Assembly: GCF_009937765.1 (NCBI RefSeq)
Contig: NZ_CP047089.1
Coordinates: forward strand, 1 to 64,000
Reading direction: 5' to 3'
Length of the DNA: 64,000 nucleotides
Origin: Bacillus pumilus
GTDB lineage: Bacteria; Bacillota; Bacilli; Bacillales; Bacillaceae
Below are positions 1 through 8,700 of this stretch, piece by piece (positions within the stretch are counted from its first letter, which is position 1; each line of letters starts with the position of its first letter). The position numbers and the translations under genes are program-made. The notes below the pieces were generated by a model. It was not told the DNA's origin, ran no database searches, and saw only the letters and a list, made by a program, of their open reading frames with translations.

Positions 1-286
1 TATACTTTTTTAATAGGTCAATTTGTTGTTTTAAATAAAGATTTTCTGTTTTCAACTTCTCGTTCTCATTTTGATATTCTGGTCCTTTCCCATAGGTATA
101 CTGCTTTCCAACCGGTTGATGAAATCGGTGGATTTCACCCTCGCGATACCATTTCATCCACGTTTTCACTTGTGTTCTATTCTTAATTCCTAACTTGTCC
201 ATGATTTCTTTTATCGGAATTCCAGCTAACCTCATTTGAACAGCCTCTTCTTTTACACTAATCGGATAACTAACTCTTTTTCCCAT
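1..286 (-). CDS. IS3-family transposase OrfA (partial, runs off window)
   Basis: About 95 residues are visible, starting MGKRVSYPISVKEEAV. The N-terminal part is a helix-turn-helix of the IS3/IS150 OrfA type (an IKEIMDKLGIKNRTQVKTW segment followed by MKWYREG). The visible C-terminal end has a heptad leucine pattern (KLKTENLYLKQQIDLLKK), the usual OrfA leucine zipper. An AGGTG ribosome site lies just upstream of the ATG. OrfA normally binds the terminal repeats and is fused to the DDE catalytic OrfB by programmed frameshifting; OrfB is not in the window. Confidence 0.85.
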   Translation of the reverse strand, partial: MGKRVSYPISVKEEAVQMRLAGIPIKEIMDKLGIKNRTQVKTWMKWYREGEIHRFHQPVGKQYTYGKGPEYQNENEKLKTENLYLKQQIDLLKKY

Positions 287-374
287 ACAAAAAACACCTC
301 CAAATTGTTTTCAGATATGCTATACCCGATTTTCAATTTAAAGGTGTTTTTATTTGTCTCACTTTATGGGGTCA
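1..374 (-). mobile_element. Left-truncated IS3-family insertion sequence (one end)
   Basis: The window begins inside an insertion sequence. The transposase OrfA start lies at 286. A non-coding leader follows, to a probable element end near 374, where the minus strand begins TGACCCCATAAAG, as expected for an IS3/IS150-type terminal repeat beginning TG. The other end, OrfB and any target duplication lie outside the window. The end position is inferred from the sequence break before the unrelated yycB 3' end. Confidence 0.6.
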
Positions 375-404
375 ATCCCCGAGGAGGCGGGTTCTTTTTT
401 ATGA

Positions 405-1613
405 TCAATCTGAAATATAGACGCTTCGTCCAGCACGCATACCGGATAAAAACATGAAAAATAGAACGATGATAAAGATGATAATGGATGGCGTCCATGT
501 ATGTGTGACATCAAAAAGGATACCGATCATGAGTGGACCAACGGCGGCCAATAAATAACCGATAGACTGCGCCATTCCAGAAAGCGCAGCGGCTTGCTCC
601 ATATTGGTTGTCCGTAATCCGATAAATGTGAGGGCAAGACTGATGCTTGCACCTTGTCCAATACCGATCAATAAAACAGAGATCACCAGAATAGGCGTCG
701 ATCCTCCGAGAAGAAGTCCGATCATCCCAAGTAAATACACAAGGACAAGCCCGAAGACAAGCGGTCTTTGTGTTTTTAATTTTTCTGCAAAAACAGGTGC
801 TAGAAAGGTGGATGGCAGCCCAACAAACTGCATAATGGACAGCATCCAACCGGCTGTTGATAGATTCATTCCATGTGATGTTAAGATATCAGGAAACCAA
901 GCGATGCTGCTATAGAAAAGGAATGACTGCAGCCCCATAAATAAAGTTACCTGCCATGCGACACGTGAACGCCATATTGGCTGCTCTGTGAGCGAAATGC
1001 TTTTGACAGCCGCTGTGTTCTGATGAAGAAGCTGCGGAGCCCAGACCATCATCGCAAGAAGTGCAAGGCCAGCCCATACGAGGAATGATGTATTCCAGCC
1101 GCCAGGCATTGCATGGCTAAGCGGAACACTGACACCTGATGCAAGTGCCGCAAAGACGGACATCGAGGTCGTATAGACACTTGTCATTAAACCAGCATGT
1201 GCAGGAAATTTATGCTTCACGAGCCCCGGTAAGAGCACATTACATATCGCAATCCCGACACCGATAAGTGCGGTTCCGATCATTAAGAAGGTGATTGAAC
1301 CAAACGAGCGAATCACAATCCCAAACAGAAGGACAGCGAGCCCTAGCCAAAGGGTTCGTTCGTTGCCCAGACGCTTTCCGATTTTAGGTGTAATGGGAGA
1401 AAGCAATGCGAATGAGAGCAGTGGTAACGTCGTAAGAAAACCTGCAAGTCCGTTAGACAACTGCAAATCGGAACGAATGGCACCGATGAGAGGGCCAACA
1501 GACGTAATGGCAGGTCGTAGGTTAAATGCAATAAGTAAAATCCCAGCAATCAGCAGGATGGTTTGTCCTTTACTGCGGGGATGTAAGGTTGATTGTTCTA
1601 GTTGTTGTTCCAT
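405..1613 (-). CDS. yycB: MFS transporter, CynX/NimT (YycB) family
   Basis: A 402-residue polytopic membrane protein with about 12 hydrophobic segments. Its first segment contains AFNLRPAITSVGPL, the signature of the CynX/NimT cyanate/nitroimidazole-type branch of the major facilitator superfamily. It is the apparent counterpart of B. subtilis YycB, and the same neighbour (yycC) lies directly upstream. The substrate is not deducible. The 3' end lies only about 30 bp from the insertion-sequence end, so the normal downstream terminator region may have been replaced. The reading frame itself looks intact. Confidence 0.85.
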   Translation of the reverse strand: MEQQLEQSTLHPRSKGQTILLIAGILLIAFNLRPAITSVGPLIGAIRSDLQLSNGLAGFLTTLPLLSFALLSPITPKIGKRLGNERTLWLGLAVLLFGIVIRSFGSITFLMIGTALIGVGIAICNVLLPGLVKHKFPAHAGLMTSVYTTSMSVFAALASGVSVPLSHAMPGGWNTSFLVWAGLALLAMMVWAPQLLHQNTAAVKSISLTEQPIWRSRVAWQVTLFMGLQSFLFYSSIAWFPDILTSHGMNLSTAGWMLSIMQFVGLPSTFLAPVFAEKLKTQRPLVFGLVLVYLLGMIGLLLGGSTPILVISVLLIGIGQGASISLALTFIGLRTTNMEQAAALSGMAQSIGYLLAAVGPLMIGILFDVTHTWTPSIIIFIIVLFFMFLSGMRAGRSVYISD

Positions 1614-1634
1614 GAATGTATACTCCTTTATTCT

Positions 1635-1781
1635 TTAAGAAGAACGATCTTTCTTCTGTTCAAGTTCTGCTAGTTTAGCGATTAAGATATGTTGCGGCAT
1701 ATGCATGATTTGTTCAATGGGTACATTGAGTGATGCCGCAAGTTTTTGTGCCGTGTCGGCTGAGATTTGTAAAGGTCTCAT
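1635..1781 (-). CDS. yycC: YycC-family small protein
   Basis: A 48-residue ORF beginning MRPLQISADTAQKLAASLNV, with a strong GGAGGGAG ribosome site 8-9 bases before the ATG. Length, sequence and position next to yycB match the YycC family of Bacillus, whose function is unknown. The N-terminal half resembles a short helical DNA-binding-like segment, but nothing more can be said. It lies 22 bp upstream of yycB in the same direction, so the two are probably co-transcribed. Confidence 0.8.
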   Translation of the reverse strand: MRPLQISADTAQKLAASLNVPIEQIMHMPQHILIAKLAELEQKKDRSS

Positions 1782-1855
1782 ACGCAAATCTCCCTCCTCT
1801 TTCAATCTATAAGTTCCAATATATCATAACCGCTTTATGCCTTGCAGATAAAAAA

Positions 1856-2590
1856 TTAGCGTTCTCTTTTATAAAACCACTTTAGGGCTGATAAGAAATT
1901 TTTTTGAAATTGTTTCAGATGATGGCCTTCTCCTTGTTCGATGTGATAGTGCAGCTGCCATTCCTGCATCCCTTTGTGTAATAAAAGGTCATGTAGTTGT
2001 CTATTGAATAAAGGCATGTGCTGTTGCGCAGATGTTTTGTCTTTACCTTCTTCACTGCCTACAGACAAATAAATAAGGTGATCCACATACTGAATGCTTT
2101 GTTGTTTAGCAAAAGGTAGAAAATCTTGATACCAAAAAGACCCGGAGATCGATGCGATGTTTTTAAAGAGAGCAGGGTGCATCAATAAAGTATAAATTGT
2201 AAATAGCCCACCTAATGAAGCACCTACGTGACTATGTTCTTGACAGGTCTGTTTGACTGGATATTCTCTTTTGATATATGGGAGCAAGTCATTTGCTAAA
2301 AACGACACATACGTCTGTGCCTCGCCTTTAAAGTCAGGAAACCCAGATCGCAGTGATGACGCCTTCCATGGTGTATATTCATTAAGTCGATTGAAGGGGT
2401 GGATGCCGACAATGATGATTGGAGAGATGGTTTTGGCTTCGATCAGTCTTTCGATCTCTAGCAGGTGTGTTCTAAACAAAGAAGAGCCATCTTGTACAAA
2501 GACAGCTGGAACATTAACATAGGTGTTCTGTGGAACGTAAATATCAAGCTGACGCCCGTTAAACTCGTCATATAGAAACGTTCCGTTCAT
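1856..2590 (-). CDS. ybbA: Putative siderophore esterase, enterochelin-esterase-like (YbbA-type)
   Basis: About 244 residues of an alpha/beta-hydrolase of the Esterase_D/IroE/Fes-like fold. The nucleophile elbow HVGASLGGLF (GxSxG) is clear, and a C-terminal GEGHHLKQF segment supplies the catalytic His. I chose the ATG at 2590 because GAGGAG lies 10 bases ahead; an in-frame TTG at 2617 would add nine residues. In B. subtilis ybbA is the last gene of feuABC-ybbA; here it directly follows feuA. Its likely role is hydrolysis of imported ferric trilactone siderophores, complementing besA at 17.5-18.3 kb. Confidence 0.8.
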   Translation of the reverse strand: MNGTFLYDEFNGRQLDIYVPQNTYVNVPAVFVQDGSSLFRTHLLEIERLIEAKTISPIIIVGIHPFNRLNEYTPWKASSLRSGFPDFKGEAQTYVSFLANDLLPYIKREYPVKQTCQEHSHVGASLGGLFTIYTLLMHPALFKNIASISGSFWYQDFLPFAKQQSIQYVDHLIYLSVGSEEGKDKTSAQQHMPLFNRQLHDLLLHKGMQEWQLHYHIEQGEGHHLKQFQKNFLSALKWFYKRER

Positions 2591-2630
2591 ATGTATTTCA
2601 CTCCTCAAAATTCTCAACTACGCTGAAAAG

Positions 2631-2664
2631 AAGACAAAGGGCTAAACATTAACCCTTTGTCTTC
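2631..2664 (-). terminator. Hairpin between feuA and ybbA (attenuator-like)
   Basis: A perfect stem (AAGACAAAGGG / CCCTTTGTCTT) sits immediately after the feuA stop, with a short T-rich run on the minus strand. As ybbA continues in the same direction, it probably reduces read-through or protects the feuA mRNA end rather than stopping transcription completely. Confidence 0.6.
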
Positions 2665-2668
2665 TTTT

Positions 2669-3634
2669 TTAGTTGTTTTTCTCTAACCATTTGACAGCCT
2701 TATCAAGGAAGGTTGTTTTGCTTAGTGCAGTTCCTCCTTGGAGCATAGGATCAACGACATTTTCATTGATGTGCCCATTTTTCACAGCTTTTAGGCTTGT
2801 CCAAATTTTATTTTCCTCTAAGTCCTTTAATGCGTTAGGATTCGATGAGTTTTCCTCTTTAGAGAACTGAACAAAAATATAGTCAGGATTGAGTTCGCCC
2901 AGTCGCTCCAATGAGATCATTGCTTGTGCTTTGGCTTTTTTGATATCACTTGGTGCTGTAAATCCTAAGTCTCCATATAAGGTGGAGTTGAAGTATACGT
3001 CTTCAGGATACACGTACAGATCGCCTTGTCTAATGCGTAAAATGACAGCTGTTTTGTTGTTGCTTTTGTCTTTCAGGGTTTCTTTCGCTTGTTTGAGATC
3101 TTTCTGATAATCGGAAATGATGTTTTTGGCTTCTTTACTCTTTCCAGTTAGTTCACCGAGCAATAAAAGATTGCTTTCCCAGTCGGAAGAGACATGGGAT
3201 ACTGGGATCGTCGTTTGGACTTTTTCTAGTTTTTTAATTGTTGCAGGCGGGAACTTGGTTGATCCGAGTATCACGTCTGGTTTTAGTTTTAAGATTTTTT
3301 CTAGGTTCGGTTCTGTTTTTTCACCGATGCCTTCTGTTTTTGTTGTGATGTCTTTAAATAATTCAGGGAAAGTGCCACCTACAGTAGAAGCACCAATAGG
3401 CTCGATATCAAGTAATTTTGCATCTTCCATTGATTCTAGGCTTCCAGCTATGACGATTCGTTTCACAGGTGTTTTGAGTTTATACGTTTGATCTAAGTAT
3501 TTGATGTTTGTTTCTGCTGCTTCAGCTGACTTGCTTTTGGTTGTGTTTGAAGCAGGTTTATTTTCTGCGGCACCACAGGCTGCTGCGATGATCGTCATGA
3601 TACAAAGGATAAGCAATGCAAACCATTTTTTCAT
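2669..3634 (-). CDS. feuA: Ferric siderophore-binding lipoprotein FeuA
   Basis: 321 residues. A lipoprotein signal peptide with lipobox IIAAAC near residue 20 anchors it outside the membrane. The rest is a class-III periplasmic-binding fold (PBP2 family) with VKRIVIAGSLESMEDAKLL near the start and LKPDVILGSTKFPP in the first lobe. This matches FeuA, which captures ferric bacillibactin/enterobactin. In B. subtilis FeuA works with the permeases FeuB and FeuC; neither gene is next to it here, so its permease must be elsewhere. A Fur-box-like sequence lies 18 bp upstream of the start. Confidence 0.88.
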   Translation of the reverse strand: MKKWFALLILCIMTIIAAACGAAENKPASNTTKSKSAEAAETNIKYLDQTYKLKTPVKRIVIAGSLESMEDAKLLDIEPIGASTVGGTFPELFKDITTKTEGIGEKTEPNLEKILKLKPDVILGSTKFPPATIKKLEKVQTTIPVSHVSSDWESNLLLLGELTGKSKEAKNIISDYQKDLKQAKETLKDKSNNKTAVILRIRQGDLYVYPEDVYFNSTLYGDLGFTAPSDIKKAKAQAMISLERLGELNPDYIFVQFSKEENSSNPNALKDLEENKIWTSLKAVKNGHINENVVDPMLQGGTALSKTTFLDKAVKWLEKNN

Positions 3635-3651
3635 TTGTTTTCTCCTTTAAC

Positions 3652-3666
3652 TGATAATTGTTCTCA
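3652..3666 (-). promoter_or_regulatory. Fur box upstream of feuA
   Basis: TGATAATTGTTCTCA matches the Bacillus Fur 7-1-7 core TGAnAATnATTnTCA at all but one position. It lies between the feuA start and the btr 3' end, as expected for iron-repressed siderophore uptake. Confidence 0.75.
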
Positions 3667-3732
3667 ATTAAAGATTGTAGTAGTCTTTCGTCCTTTTATC
3701 CATAGACAATGATCTGTCATATGATGGACTTT

Positions 3733-5358
3733 TTACGGAAAGAAAGATAAAAGGTCCTGAATGACTCGTTGATGACTGGCTGCTGTGTATTCACGCCAAG
3801 GGTCAGAAGTGAGCGGATAGACTGCTTGCTGCGTCACAGCCTTGAGATTTTGCCAAGCGTCTTGTTGCTTTAATTTTTGATAAAAAGCAATGGTTTTTGG
3901 CTCCTTATGTAACAAGAGGAAGATGGCATCTGGGTCTAACTGTTGTATGGAGCGAATGCTGATTTTTTTTTCTAATAGCTGACCATCATTCTGAAAAGCT
4001 GGCAGAAGGCCAATGTCCTGAAAAATTACTTCTGACATGGTGCGATTTACAGACAAGTAGAGCTGATCTTGAAAGATACGAAGAGGCAGGACGGTTTTTG
4101 GTCGATGATCAATAAGGCATGCCTTTTTCGCTTGAATGACTAGTTCCTCGTAATGAAGCAGCCATTCTTCTGCTTCCCTCGTTTCGTTTAAGAACATAGC
4201 TGTTTGTTTGAATTGAGCGCGCCAATCCAATTGTGTGAATGGAACAAAGTGAACAGGACAGATCGTTTTCAACACTTGTTTTTCTTCCTCTGTCACATGA
4301 TCATTGGCAATGATCAGCTCAGGTTTTGTCTCCTTTAATAGCCGTAAATTGGCTTCAGCGTGCTCGTTGATCCGATGTGCACTCAGATGAATCGGAATTT
4401 CTTCTGCATGATGTTCAAAGTCATGTGCTGTCCATTTAGGGTGAAGAGGGGCAGCATACGGGATGATATGAATGGGTGTGAGCTGACCGAGTATAGAATG
4501 GCCATAGGCTGCAATTTTCCGCTGACGGCTTTTCATATAAGTAGAAGGAGTCATGCCCGTTTTTTTCTTAAAGATGCGGCTAAAGTAATAGGGATCTTGA
4601 TAGCCAGTTTCCAGTGCAATGTCTTTGAGCTTTGCGTTGCCTTTTGCCATTAACTGTTTGGCTCTAGCCATCCTTTTCTTGGTGATATAATCGGTGACAC
4701 TCACATTAAAATGCTTTTTAAATAGCTCACTGTAATGGCTGGCGCTGATGCCAGCCATTTGAGATAGACTTGTCAGGCTGAGGGGTTCTTCGGAATGTTG
4801 ATCGATATATTGTTTTGTTTTGAAAAGGGCATGTGCTGTGTCACAAATATCTTCTTTATGCAGTGTGAAAAGCTGCATAATAAGCTGTTGAAAAAGAGTT
4901 TGGCTTCTAAAAAAGCTAATGGCTTCAGGTCTTTTCCATTCCTCTGTCATTTCTGGCAGTAAAGAATGAATCTGTTCAATTGAGCTAATATCGATAAATT
5001 GCCATACATTCAGTAAAGAACGGGCATGTTCAGTTGATACTTCCCGTATGTTTTGATCTTGCAGCATGTAAAGCTGAAAGCGAAACAGATAAAGCTCTTG
5101 TTTTTGATAAGGCTCTGTTTTCAACATAAATGTTTCTCCAGGAAGGATCGTATAGAGTGTCAGATGTTTCAATCGCCATTTTTGATCGTTCAATATGAGT
5201 AGACCTCTGCCGCTAATGCTGAAGAGGAAGCAGAATGTATCTGATAGCTGCTGCTCCGTATGCGGAAGCTCTGTATTATTTATTTTTTCAGTATATGTTA
5301 ATCGATAGATGAATTGTTCGGCATTTGCCTTTGTACGTAATTGATTGTTGTTTTCCAT
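3733..5358 (-). CDS. btr: AraC-family activator with siderophore-binding domain (Btr)
   Basis: 541 residues in three parts: an N-terminal cupin-like sensor (about 1-160), an AraC double helix-turn-helix (about 165-275, with LSQMAGISASHYSELFKKHF and ETGYQDPYYFSRIFKKKTG), and a C-terminal PBP-like domain (about 285-541) related to FeuA. This unusual fusion is diagnostic of Btr (YbbB), which senses ferric bacillibactin and activates feuA transcription. It stands directly upstream of feuA in the same direction, with its own Fur-box-like site. It is full-length with no broken motifs. Confidence 0.88.
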   Translation of the reverse strand: MENNNQLRTKANAEQFIYRLTYTEKINNTELPHTEQQLSDTFCFLFSISGRGLLILNDQKWRLKHLTLYTILPGETFMLKTEPYQKQELYLFRFQLYMLQDQNIREVSTEHARSLLNVWQFIDISSIEQIHSLLPEMTEEWKRPEAISFFRSQTLFQQLIMQLFTLHKEDICDTAHALFKTKQYIDQHSEEPLSLTSLSQMAGISASHYSELFKKHFNVSVTDYITKKRMARAKQLMAKGNAKLKDIALETGYQDPYYFSRIFKKKTGMTPSTYMKSRQRKIAAYGHSILGQLTPIHIIPYAAPLHPKWTAHDFEHHAEEIPIHLSAHRINEHAEANLRLLKETKPELIIANDHVTEEEKQVLKTICPVHFVPFTQLDWRAQFKQTAMFLNETREAEEWLLHYEELVIQAKKACLIDHRPKTVLPLRIFQDQLYLSVNRTMSEVIFQDIGLLPAFQNDGQLLEKKISIRSIQQLDPDAIFLLLHKEPKTIAFYQKLKQQDAWQNLKAVTQQAVYPLTSDPWREYTAASHQRVIQDLLSFFP

Positions 5359-5383
5359 TTAAACCACCTGATCTCTTATTGAT

Positions 5384-5398
5384 TGATAAACATTCTCA
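5384..5398 (-). promoter_or_regulatory. Fur box upstream of btr
   Basis: TGATAAACATTCTCA has one mismatch to the TGAnAATnATTnTCA core and sits 26 bp upstream of the btr ATG. Confidence 0.65.
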
Positions 5399-5445
5399 AT
5401 TAAATTGTAGCAGAATGAGCTGAAAGATGGTGATGTTTATTCTGT

Positions 5446-5476
5446 CAAAAAAGCACCCTGATCTCCATCAGGGTGC
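5446..5476 (-). terminator. Terminator of the dhb operon
   Basis: Stem GCACCCTGAT/ATCAGGGTGC, followed on the minus strand by TTTTTT. It comes right after the MbtH-like gene and closes the bacillibactin operon. Confidence 0.85.
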
Positions 5477-5482
5477 GATGAT

Positions 5483-5710
5483 TTATTCCGTTTTTCCGTG
5501 CGCTAGTGCAGGTTCCTTTGCTAAGCTTAATGGCCGCAAGTCCTGCCAGTGTGTCTGGATATAATCGATGCAGGCATTTCTAGTGTCTTCACCAAAGACC
5601 TTTTCCCATCCATCTGGCACTGGTGCAAATGATGGCCAAAGTGAATGCTGTCCTTGTTCATTGACCAGCACAAGAAATACACCGTCTTCACGATCAAAGG
5701 GATTTGTCAT
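5483..5710 (-). CDS. MbtH-like NRPS accessory protein
   Basis: 75 residues beginning [10 protein letters not shown], with the MbtH signature of spaced tryptophans ([14 protein letters not shown] and [10 protein letters not shown]). MbtH-like proteins bind and activate adenylation domains. The gene overlaps the 3' end of dhbF by 17 bp and is the last gene of the operon, so DhbF is its obvious partner. Confidence 0.93.
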   Translation of the reverse strand: MTNPFDREDGVFLVLVNEQGQHSLWPSFAPVPDGWEKVFGEDTRNACIDYIQTHWQDLRPLSLAKEPALAHGKTE

Positions 5711-8700
5711 TTGTTATCTCTCCTTTATTCTTAGTGCTTTGTTTGACCCGATGCAGTGCGTTGTCTAAGATGACACCAATTTCTGCTAAGGGTTTAGGCT
5801 GGCACATGTCTTTGTGCCGGCAATGAATGTCGTGCTGTTCGATTGTTCCGTTGATATAAGGTGCCCATGCTTCGGGATCAATTGGTGTAAACCAATCTGA
5901 GATAATGGTAGATCTAAAGAATAATATGTCCCCCTGATAAGTTTTTGGCTGATATTCTCCGAGCAATCGAACTGAATTCACATAGGTTTCTTTTAGATTT
6001 CTAATGGCATCTTCACTTAAGCTTGCTAGTGCACTGCCATCTTTTTTCAAAATGTCGACGGCACTTTTCATTGTGAGCGGTTCACCTGTTAAGGTATCTG
6101 GATCATAACCGCCGAGCGCAAGAAGAGCGATTAGTGCTTCTTCTTCATCAGGTGCTGCTTTAATCGGTAAGAAATGGTTTGGATAGGCATCCAGCATCGC
6201 AACGAGTGCAATTTCTTCACCTTGCTGCTGGAGCTGTGTAGCCATTGCTTGTACAACGTTTCCACCTAGTGACCAGCCAAGAAGATGATAAGGGCCTTTT
6301 GGTTGAATCGTTTGGATGTGCTTGATGTAATCCGCAGCCATATCATCTATTGTGTGCGGGTAGTTATCTTTTCTTGCGATTCCCCGTGCTTGTAATCCAT
6401 AAATAGGGATGTCTTTTTCTAATGTATTCAAGAGACCGGCATAGCACCAGCTAAGACCACCTGCTGGGTGAACACAGAAGAGAGGATACCTTTCTCCATT
6501 TGTTCGCAGCGGCAGCAAGATGTCTAGTGCGTTTTCATCGCTTCCTGTTTCTAGTTTCTCTGTCAAACTTGCCACATTTGGTGCTTCAAACAATGTTCCG
6601 ATGCTTAGTTTGACACCAAGTGCATCACGAATGCGGCTGATTAAACGAACTGCAAGTAATGAATGCCCACCAATGTCAAAAAAACGATCGTCAATGCTGA
6701 TTTTAGGCAAATCAAGAACCTCTTCAAAGAGATGACATAGGATCTCCTCTTTCGGGTTTCTTGGGCCGCGGCCATCCGCTTGCTGTAAATGCAATTGAGG
6801 GGCTGGCAGTGATTTTTGATCAAGCTTCCCATTTGCTGTAAGCGGCATGGCGTCAATCTGTACATATGCTGCGGGCACCATGTAATCAGGAAGACTGGCT
6901 GCTGCAAAATGACGAAGTGTCTCTGTATCGAAACGGATTTCTTCAGTTGGGACGATATATGCGACTAGACGTTTGTCGCCAGGCTGATCCTCTCGCATCA
7001 TGACGGTCACTTGTGCAACTGCATCATGGCGTGCCAGAACGGCTTCGATTTCTCCTAATTCAATGCGGAAGCCGCGTATTTTTATTTGATGATCAGCTCT
7101 GCCAATGTAATCAAGAGCCCCTTCTTCTGTCCAGCGCGCAAGGTCGCCTGTACGATACATCCTTGTGCCAGGTGCTCCATAAGGATCGGCAGGAAATCGA
7201 TCTGATGTCAGGTCAGGTCTGCCTAGATAACCTCTTGCAAGGCCAGCTCCAGCTACATACATTTCACCTGTTGTCCCAGGGGGAACAGGCTGCAGGTATT
7301 CATCTAGTACGTAAACGTGTAAATCAGGAATCGGTTCACCTATTAAACTGCTGGAGTTCTTTGTGATTATGTCTCGATTGAGTTCATTGTACGTAACGTG
7401 TACGGTGGTTTCTGTAATGCCGTACATGTTAATTAGCTTTGGCTTACAGTCTGAGTGACGGCTGTACCAATCTTCTAATCTGCTAAGCTCTAATGCTTCA
7501 CCGCCAAAGATGACATAGCGGAGTGATAATGCTTGACCTAGTGTTTGTTGTTCCTTGTCTATCTGCATGAGCTGATAGAAGGCAGAAGGTGTTTGATTAA
7601 GCACAGTCACACCTTCCTCGACTAGAAGCTGCAGCATCTCTTCAGGAGAGCGAGAGATGGTATGAGGTACAATGACAAGCCTGCCGCCATATAAAAGTGG
7701 TCCCCATATTTCCCATACTGAAAAATCAAAGGCATATGAATGGAACATTGTCCAAACATCTTCTTCATCATAATGGAACCAATGTTCAGTAGATGTCAGA
7801 AGACGGATGACATTTTGATGTGGGATGACCACTCCTTTTGGTTTCCCTGTAGAACCGGATGTATAAATAATATAGGCTGGATGCAGAGAAGATAGCGGTT
7901 CGATTCTGTCTATATCAGCCGGATTATGATTTGGCATAGTCAGCAATTGATCGCTCGTTTCTTTTTCGTCTAACAAAATCAAATCGCAATCAGCAGGGAG
8001 ATGCACTGCATTTATTTTTGTTGTGATGCTGCAAACTGGTTTGGCATCTTGTATCATGTATGCCAGCCTGTCTGCTGGATAGTCAGGATCAAGCGGAACA
8101 TAGGCTGCGCCTGCTTTATGAACGGCTAACAAGCTTACGAGCATGTCGATTGATCTAGGCAGGGCAAGTGCAACGAACTGTTCTGGTCCAACGCCTCTTT
8201 GTATTAATAAATGAGCAAGACGATTGGATTTGTTGTTTAACTCACCATAGGTAAGTTGCCTATTGCCATACGTTACAGCCACTCGATCAGGATATTGCTG
8301 CGCTGTTTTTTCAAATAAAGCTGGGAGACTATGTGCTTGATCTAACTGAGCGAATGTCTTTTTATCAGGGAGAAATGTTTGCCGCTCTTTATCTGATAAA
8401 ATGTTCACTTGACCAATCGGCACATGTGGGCGCTCAGCTACCTCTGTTAAAAAGCGCTTCATTCTGTCAGCGATTGCTCGAATGGTGCTTTGTTTAAATA
8501 CATCTGTGCTGAATTCAAACAAACCTGTTAATCCTGCTGCTGATCCAGTTTCAGTTCTTTGTTCTGTCAATTCGATGGTCAGATCAAATTTAGCTGACCC
8601 TACTGGTTTCACGTAAAGATCTGAGTCAAGTTGTGTCAGCTTCATTTCCGCCTTCGGTGTATTTTGGAAGGCAAGCATGACCTGGAACAATGGATTTCGT